Below the pieces are notes generated by a model that had not been told where the DNA came from, did no database searches, and was given only the letters and a program-made list of their open reading frames with translations. This document shows positions 62,901 to 64,000 of a stretch of 64,000 nucleotides of DNA, in pieces; position 1 is the first letter of the stretch; each line of letters starts with the position of its first letter. Source of the DNA: Hirudo medicinalis (lineage: Eukaryota; Annelida; Clitellata; Hirudinida; Hirudinidae); the NCBI GenBank assembly GCA_011800805.1, contig MPNW01000061.1, positions 2,353 through 66,352 on the forward strand. Reading direction: 5' to 3'. Position numbers and translations under genes: made by a program.

Positions 62901-64000
62901 TTTAGCCTGTCTTGTGGATTTGAGTGGATAAGCTACTTAGTTGTTTAACAAATAACTGTCGTTTAAAAAAGTTATTTGTGTTTGTAATGGAGCCAAATAA
63001 TTGTTAATGGAATATTAATTCTTGAGGGATAACTAAGACAGAAGCTACTTAATGTTCTAGCTACAATTACCATACTTGCAAATGGGCAAATGGCAGGCTC
63101 GGTGGCCTTCCAAACGTTTGAAAACATCAGCATGAAACCCAACAGTCTACCCTATTTGACCTCTGTCTTCCTCCCCCTCTTCAGGGGTTTAGGTGCTTCA
63201 GGGGTTATTAATGTACCATTTATTATTTCTTTGCTCGGTTCTCTGGAGGTTGGAACTGCAAAGAAGATTCTGCCCATGTCTGGAGTTGTTACATTTAGGG
63301 ACAAGCAGGTTTATTTATCACTTGAATTATTCTTACATTGCAAATTATATATTATATTTAGAGCATTGGATTCCATGATGTTTTAGTCACATTTTGTGGG
63401 AACATTTCTTTTGTTTTGTGAATCATCTTCTTTCTTTTGTTTTGTGAATCGACACATCATTTACTTAATTATTGAAAAATGTGTAATAATTTATTGTTGC
63501 TAGTTTGGACTTTCATGTCCAATTTATTTCGATCCAGCTCAAATTGTCTAAATAATATTCCAAACTTTATACAATCCTCTTTTTCTAAATGCCATTAATA
63601 AATGGTTATTTTTGTTGAATAAATCTTTCCAAAACTAAATTATTAGTTAAAAATTGGTATTGTGCATCCTAATTAACCATATTTCTCCTCCAGACTCTGG
63701 CCTGGTTGTCATTGAGAGTGTCGGCCGAGGTCATAGATTCGACATCATCGGATGAGTTGTACATGATCGAACTACTCCCGCCGGACAGGGGTGCCGTGCT
63801 GTCGTCACCCTCGAGGAAGTTTATTAGGGTTTTTCGAAAAGGATCACCATTTGGACTGGTTCAACTTTACTTCTCACAGCACAGGTGCACTCTACTCTCT
63901 TGTTTACGAAAACAATTTTTTTATTTATTTCTTAATATTTAATTATTGTTTGAAGCACTCTTAGGCATCAATCCATTCAATTGGAGAGCAGTTTTATTGA
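43173..64000 (+). CDS. ADGRV1: ADGRV1 (GPR98/VLGR1) very large adhesion GPCR, N-terminal half (3' partial)
   Basis: Giant cell-surface receptor with tandem Calx-beta repeats; in vertebrates it forms ankle links of hair cells and is mutated in Usher syndrome 2C. Fifty consecutive + strand exons all splice in phase and give about 3227 residues (human full length about 6300). It opens with a signal peptide (MSRHLHLILSFWFVWLFYL) and lacks the seven-helix domain, which must lie to the right. About twenty inter-repeat linkers of the type (N/D)xPxGxxxF mark Calx-beta units (NNPFGIFSL, SYPFGIVEF, DNANGLFGL, NDPRGLFTI, GSPFGLVQL). A LamG/pentraxin-like domain interrupts the repeats at 51993-52649 and a Cys-rich insert at 58407-58559, both in the same order as human ADGRV1. 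Repeats carry acidic strands such as YDDGTPEPD and LDDAYPRPD, the Ca2+-binding type. Exon coordinates are split over the four sub-entries that follow. Confidence 0.93.
43706..44503. other. ADGRV1 intron 2 with an antisense open frame
   Basis: At 798 bases this is one of the longer ADGRV1 introns. The reverse strand has a 104-codon ATG-initiated frame at 44032-44346 (Thr/Asn/Gln/Ser-rich, no Cys pairs, one C-terminal Cys), with no recognised domain. The G/C-rich patch AGGGGGAAAACCCCCGCTC at about 43840-43858 can fold into a short hairpin. Confidence 0.4.
51478..53083 (+). other. ADGRV1: ADGRV1 exons 20-24: LamG/pentraxin-like domain
   Basis: Exons 51478-51664, 51993-52201, 52304-52419, 52521-52649, 52866-53083. 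The jelly-roll signature includes FSIVVWMKSF, GSWHFLVVQFSNSSIVVFLD, and GSLQDLRIYGQRLNDL (human GLMQDVRSYERKLTLEEI). The next Calx-beta unit starts VSGYLSFDAGNQSEA, as human ISGYLEFRQGETNKS. Such domains usually mediate carbohydrate or protein binding; the ligand here is unknown. Confidence 0.88.
53271..58258 (+). other. ADGRV1: ADGRV1 exons 25-36: second Calx-beta block
   Basis: Exons: 53271-53530, 53694-54095, 54161-54439, 54611-54814, 55022-55142, 55426-55710, 55972-56144, 56403-56664, 56857-56985, 57258-57370, 57751-57926, 58081-58258. LKSDNANGLFGLDTSCI matches human QKSDNANGLFGFTGACI, and VQNSPRLGAS matches IPNSPRLGPK, so repeats can be matched one to one with vertebrate ADGRV1. The donor of exon 35 is at GAGAGT|GTAATA; any other choice breaks the frame. 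Confidence 0.85.
59793..60023. repeat. 22-bp minisatellite, about 11 copies, in an ADGRV1 intron
   Basis: The unit AACAAGTTGACAACAAAACA plus TT repeats with copies starting at 59793, 59815, 59837, 59859, 59881, 59903, 59925, 59947, 59969, 59988 and 60010. Variants are GACCAC for GACAAC in copies 5, 6 and 8, a 3-bp-shorter unit near 59980, and TTCACAA in the last two. It lies in the intron between exons ending 59776 and starting 60270. Confidence 0.93.
61927..61998 (+). pseudogene. tRNA-derived sequence (Ser/Leu-like D and T arms, degenerate)
   Basis: An A-box-like stretch (TAGTCGAGTGGTTAAGG, 61935-61951) and a B-box-like T arm, stem TAGGA (61975-61979), loop GTTCAAA (61980-61986), stem TCCTA (61987-61991), are present. 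The T arm pairs perfectly. The anticodon stem closes on only a 4-base loop and the acceptor strands barely pair, so it is a decayed tRNA or the head of a tRNA-derived SINE inside an ADGRV1 intron, not a working tRNA. Confidence 0.6.
63409..63450. repeat. Short direct duplication in an ADGRV1 intron
   Basis: The stretch TTTCTTTTGTTTTGTGAATC occurs at about 63409-63428 and again at about 63431-63450, a two-copy tandem in the intron after exon 48. Confidence 0.8.

Larger units (their letters stand above)
58407..64000 (+). other. ADGRV1: ADGRV1 exons 37-50: Cys-rich insert and third Calx-beta block
   Basis: Exons: 58407-58559, 58649-59039, 59280-59405, 59588-59776, 60270-60415, 60703-60802, 61138-61317, 61554-61805, 62065-62149, 62352-62502, 62650-62791, 63061-63308, 63694-63884, and 63965 to the window edge. 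Exon 37 encodes CARLCLHESSCLAFDYN with a further Cys in SRDCLM, matching the human insert CATLCLKEQACSAFSFF; the spacing resembles a PAN/apple module. Exons 38-50 continue Calx-beta units (EVVRSLPGVGTVIVCWNIV, LDDGQ-type acidic strands, GGAISGVDYNF). Confidence 0.85.

Overview
This window looks like a gene-rich, AT-rich stretch of an animal nuclear genome, most likely from an invertebrate bilaterian. Every sizeable gene is split by GT-AG introns (mostly 40 to 900 bases). The predicted proteins are metazoan: CBP/p300, a myocardin-related transcription factor, XPA, SH3D19, DHRS7B, TIMM29, PPWD1 and the very large adhesion GPCR ADGRV1. Nothing bacterial or viral is visible. The phylum cannot be fixed from the sequence alone. 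Exon models were built by hand from splice sites, reading phase and remembered family sequences; every multi-exon model below closes in frame.

Layout: 1-210 (-) first 70 codons of an unrecognised gene running off the left edge; 679-5115 (-) PPWD1, 18 exons; 5699-6104 a non-autonomous inverted-repeat element; 6508-7154 (-) TIMM29; 7596-9926 (+) an unrecognised ankyrin-repeat protein; 12413-26718 (-) CBP/p300, 27 exons, about 2405 residues; 28972-31500 (+) SH3D19-like adaptor with a 26-base microexon and three SH3 domains; 32063-33472 (-) XPA; 33962-39727 (+) MRTF; 41212-42821 (-) DHRS7B; 43173-64000 (+) the first 50 exons (about 3227 residues) of ADGRV1, which continues past the right edge.

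From TIMM29 onward the genes alternate strand, giving head-to-head pairs (TIMM29/ankyrin gene, CBP/SH3D19, XPA/MRTF, DHRS7B/ADGRV1). Three of these pairs are separated by only about 350 to 490 bases. The genes do not form a pathway. They cover splicing-associated proline isomerisation (PPWD1), mitochondrial import (TIMM29), chromatin and transcription co-activation (CBP, MRTF), endocytic/cytoskeletal adaptor work (SH3D19), DNA repair (XPA), ether-lipid metabolism (DHRS7B) and cell adhesion (ADGRV1).

No CRISPR array, integrated virus or new defence-type system was found. The most unusual items are the unrecognised ankyrin protein, the unidentified gene at the left edge, the inverted-repeat element, the complete phase-consistent ADGRV1 ectodomain with its LamG and Cys-rich inserts, the SH3D19 microexon and a 22-base minisatellite.
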